Origin: Rhinopomastus cyanomelas
Lineage: Eukaryota > Chordata > Aves > Bucerotiformes > Rhinopomastidae
NCBI GenBank assembly: GCA_013400115.1
Contig: VXBP01003393.1
Location: 58,223 to 122,222 of the forward strand
DNA length: 64,000 nt
Direction of reading: 5' to 3'
The notes under the pieces are model-generated. The model was given only the letters and a program-made list of their open reading frames with translations, did not search any database and was not told the DNA's origin. This document shows positions 60,690-64,000 of this stretch, piece by piece (the stretch's first letter is position 1; each line of letters starts with the position of its first letter). A program made the translations under genes and the position numbers.

Positions 60690-62370
60690 AATTCCAGACT
60701 GGTGGGGGTTGGCAGACACTTCTGGAGATCATCCTATTCAATCCCTGGATGATAAACTCCTCTATGGGAGTCATCTTCATAGCCTCCACTGGACTTTCTT
60801 TGGTAGTCCCTTATCTCTGTTGAACTGGGTTGCCCAGAACTGGACCTAGGACTCCACATGTGGCCTCATTAGAGCAGAGTAGGAGGAGATGAGAACCTCT
60901 TGACCAGCTGGCCACACTCTTCTTCATGCACCCCAGGATACCACTTACCTTCTAGGCCAAAAGGACCCGTTGCTGGCTCAAGGTCAACCTGTCGTGCACC
61001 AGTACTCTCAGGTCCTGCAAAGCTGCCCTGCAGCAGATCAACCCCCAGTCTGTACTGGTGCATGGGATTATTCCTCTCAAATGCAGGACTCTACACTTGC
61101 CCTTGTTGAACTTCATTAGGTTTCGCTCTGCCCAACTCTCTAGCCTGTCCAGGTCATGCAGAATGGCAGCACAGTCTGCTGGGGTGTCTCGACACTCCAG
61201 TTTTGAGTCATCAGCAAGGCTGATGAGGACACACTCTGTCCCTTCTTACAGTTCATTGATCAATATGTGGAACAGGACAGAACCCAGTACTGACCCCTGG
61301 GAACCTAGAGGCCCAGCCTAGACTCCACATCACCACTCACAGCCATCTGAGCTCTGCTATTCGGACAATACTCAATCCACCTCATGTCCCACTCACCTAA
61401 CCCACATTTCCTAAGCTTCCCTGTGAGGATGTTAGAGGAGACAGTGTCAAAAGCTTTGTTGAAGTCAAGGCAGACAACATTCACAGCCTTCCCTTCATTT
61501 AGCCATTCAGTCACATCATCACACATGGGGATCAGACTGGTCAGACATGATTTCCATGGGAAAATCCATGCTGACTACTTCTGATAGACTTTTTTCCTAC
61601 ATATGCTCAGCAGTAACATTCAGAATGGAATGTTTCATCACCAGGGATGGTGGTGAGGCTGATCAGTCTGTAGTTACCCAGTTCCTCCTTCTTTCCCTTT
61701 TTGAAGGCTGCACTGACATTGGCTCTCCTCCAGTCTTCAGGCACCTCTCCTACTTTCCAGACCTTTCAAAGATGATACAGTGTGGCCTAGTAATGATGTC
61801 TGACAACTCCTTCAGCACTCACAGTTGCATCCCATAAAGTTCCACAGGTTTGTGGGGATCCAGTTTGCTTAGATGATCTCTAACCCAATGCTCAACCAAC
61901 GCAAAGTCAACCCTTCTCTGGACCTTCTCCCGTACATCCAAGGTCTGGGACCCCTGAGGGCTGGCCTTAGCAGTGAAGACTGGAGCAAAGAAGGTGTTCA
62001 GTTAACACTGCTTTCTCTGTATCCTCTACCACCAGGGCACCTGCCTCATGGCAGTGAGTCCACATCTTCCCTAGTTTTTCTTTTGCTGCTGCTGTACTCT
62101 AAGAAGCCCTTTTTGTTGTCCTTGACATCCCTTGCCAGGATTAATTCCAAGTGGGCTTTAGCTTTCCTCATTGCATCCCTGTGTGCTCTGTCAACATCCC
62201 TGTATTCCTCCCAAGGGGCCAGCCCCTTTTTCCTCATTGTTCCATTTGAACTCTTAAAGTACTACTTTGCTTATCCACACAGGCCTCCTGCCCTCCTTGC
62301 TTGATTTCTTGCTCTCAGGACGAACCAACCTTGACCTTACCTGTAACTCAGACTGTAATTCAGCCCCACT
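60690..62370 (-). mobile_element. CR1 LINE, about 1.7 kb, with reverse-transcriptase remnants
   Basis: On the - strand this runs from a pre-RT linker (about 62370-62046, with ARDVKDNKKGF and SSKRKTRE) through RT palm motif A (CLDFNKAFDTVSSNIL, within 61526-61305). It continues to a LADDSKL motif near 61220-61200, then a CR1-like 3' end near 60690 (TTGGCAGACACTTCTGGAG on the + strand). The two aspartates of the ADD motif and one in motif A remain, but stops and frameshifts interrupt the frame. The endonuclease and upstream parts are absent, so the copy is 5'-truncated and dead. Non-LTR retrotransposons of the CR1 clade are the main LINEs of birds and other reptiles. Confidence 0.92.
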
Positions 62371-63505
62371 GAAACACAAAGGATTTGACCCCACTGCTAC
62401 ACAGACACACATCTAGCTGAAGCCTATGTGAGCTACACAGACAATACTGAGGGCAAAATTTGACTCAGATTTTCAGCTAATAGCAGTCATGTGATGAACC
62501 TGTAGTTACTATTTACTTCTCAAGCCAAATTATCACCAGATCCAGAGTGGTATTCACACATATTCAAAAAATGGTGGAAATCTTCTTTATTTTCTCTGTA
62601 GTAAGCCATAAGGCATATTCATGACTAACAACCTGAGTTGTAATCTGTCTTCTTTTAATGTGAACGTCTTTGACTCTCATGTATTTTGTATGGGACTTGC
62701 CCTTGGAACTCTACCAAAGCTGATCTCATCTCTTACTTAGAAGTAAATTAGAATAAAAATAGTAGCTGAAGCACAGTACAAGGCAACAGGAAAAGCAGGG
62801 AACATGTGAATCTGGATCTGGAGTGGAAGTAAATATTTTTAGATTAAAAATTCAAATCTCTGTAGGAAATGCAGAAAACATCACCAGCTGCAAATTCTGT
62901 TTGGGTTCCAGGAACAGGTTCCAATTCTCACCAATATTCTGTAAGGTTTGCAAGAGAAGGCTCTTCAGATACCTACAGGACAGCTTCTGAATTCATTTCT
63001 TGTTCTGCCCACGTGTTACACTCATAGATCTCAAACTATTGTTTGTTTCTGGGAAACAGAAGCTCAGAGAGATCAGACAAGATAAAACCAAAGGGTTTTG
63101 GAAAGAAGTGTTTTCCACCTGCAAGTATCCTCAGCCATCCGCTACCCTAGTGTTCAGTGCCCGGTGCAGGCTTCGCACCTCCTGGCAAAAGGTCCTCCAT
63201 GCCTCTCTCACTTGTTGGTATAAACCATTTGCTTCCTCGCTTCCCTTCCTGAAGACAAAGGTTCACGATGGGGGAGTAAGTGCAGGTCAGTAACGGAAAG
63301 AAAAAACACACGGACAACCCCTTGTACTTGAGGGAACAGACTTCAGAATGCGTTCAGTGCTCACCTGCTGAAGGCCAGGTGAGAGAAGGCAGCTCAGCGC
63401 TGTGGCTTAGACAACATGATGCTACTGGACAATTGCGTGGAAGGCAAAGCACTCTCTCAAATCACTACTGAATCGCCTAGGTTAGCGTCGTCTCTTCAGG
63501 GAACG

Positions 63506-63610
63506 CTTGAGGGTTGGAAGGGATCTCCGGAGGTGCTGTTCAAAACCTCTGCTCAGAAAGGGTCACCCACAACACGCTGCCCAGGACCATACCCAGGCAG
63601 CTTTAGAATA
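63506..63610 (-). mobile_element. CR1 LINE 3' fragment, diverged
   Basis: GAGGGTTGGAAGGGATCTCC, then CTCTGCTCAGAAAGGGTCAC and CAGGACCATACCCAGGCAG match the reverse complement of a CR1 3' region with several differences. Its boundaries are uncertain. Confidence 0.75.
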
Positions 63611-64000
63611 ACCCCAAAACCTGCAGGAGGCTGCACAACCTTTTCTCTCTACAGAGCAGAAAANTAAAATGTCCCCTACCTGGGCACAAGGGAGGCAGCA
63701 GACCTCTCTATGGAATGGGTTAGGTCTGCATATTGGGCCCTCTGTTCCCTTCAGTAGGGACTCTCCTATAACAATGACCCTTCAAGGTTTCTTTTCAGGT
63801 GGTCTTTATTTCTGGCCTGAGGCTACTTGTCTTTGGCGCAGTTACTAGTGTTTTTGAGTCCTCATCCTTGCTGCTGACCTGTTTCTCCTGCAGAGCCTCA
63901 TATCTAGTCTGCAAGTGCGCTGTAGGTGGTGAACTTCTTAAGGAAGCACACTTGCTCCGTTTGAGTTTGTTCCATCAGGTGGACACTTGTTCCCATTGAC

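Larger units (their letters stand above)
57553..64000 (-). other. SLC44A5: SLC44A5 upstream intron, continuing past the window
   Basis: At least 6.4 kb without a recognisable coding exon for the N-terminal cytosolic region and membrane segment 1. Holds CR1 copies at 60420-60522, 60690-62370 and 63506-63610. 57920-60400 and 62370-63500 show no recognised element. One ambiguous base (N) is at 63664. The last 350 bases may include another repeat, possibly a CR1 5' part, but I could not establish this. Confidence 0.7.

Noticed and set aside
1..64000. Bacterial-type features, CRISPR arrays, tRNA or rRNA genes, retroviral genes
   Set aside because: None seen. No regular spaced repeats, no cloverleaf that I could recognise, and no gag/pol/env-like frames; the only RT similarity is to the CR1 LINE.

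Overview
This window is vertebrate nuclear DNA, most probably from a bird. Coding sequence is split into short exons with GT/AG splice sites. The interspersed repeats I recognise are all CR1-type LINE fragments, introns are compact, and a GC-rich CpG domain surrounds a developmental-gene promoter. It is not bacterial: there are no operons, ribosome binding sites, CRISPR arrays or phage genes. The sequence alone does not identify the species.

Two protein-coding genes are present, tail to tail. LHX8 (LIM-homeodomain transcription factor) lies on the + strand. Its complete reading frame is rebuilt from eight exons between 16598 and 25688 and encodes 347 residues. A short 3' UTR ends near 26205. 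SLC44A5 (choline transporter-like protein 5) lies on the - strand. Nineteen coding exons between 57552 and 36499 were located, giving the C-terminal 662 residues and the stop codon, followed by an apparently long 3' UTR to about 31705. The exons for roughly the first 57-60 residues, including the first membrane segment, were not found and probably lie beyond position 64000. As I recall, the same LHX8-SLC44A5 pair is adjacent and convergent in mammals, so this looks like conserved synteny. Every exon junction was checked by hand for splice dinucleotides and reading phase.

Layout: 1-11459 is intergenic sequence upstream of LHX8 with no supported gene and one AT-rich block of homeodomain-type motifs. 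11460-17320 is a CpG-rich domain covering the LHX8 promoter and first two coding exons. 16598-26205 is LHX8. 26260-26940 holds two + strand CR1 fragments. 26940-31704 is intergenic. 31705-64000 is SLC44A5 with its introns, including seven CR1 fragments that all lie on the - strand, the same sense as the gene. One is about 1.7 kb long and keeps recognisable reverse-transcriptase segments.

I found no previously undescribed system. The observations most worth a second look are small. One is a 22-bp micro-inversion inside a CR1 3' end, between 5-bp inverted repeats. Another is a perfect 21-bp inverted repeat in LHX8 intron 3. There is also an intergenic hairpin, a 12-bp tandem repeat carrying octamer-like ATGCAAA sites, and the uniform CR1 orientation inside SLC44A5. 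Names, family facts and comparisons with mammals rest on remembered family sequences, not on a search.
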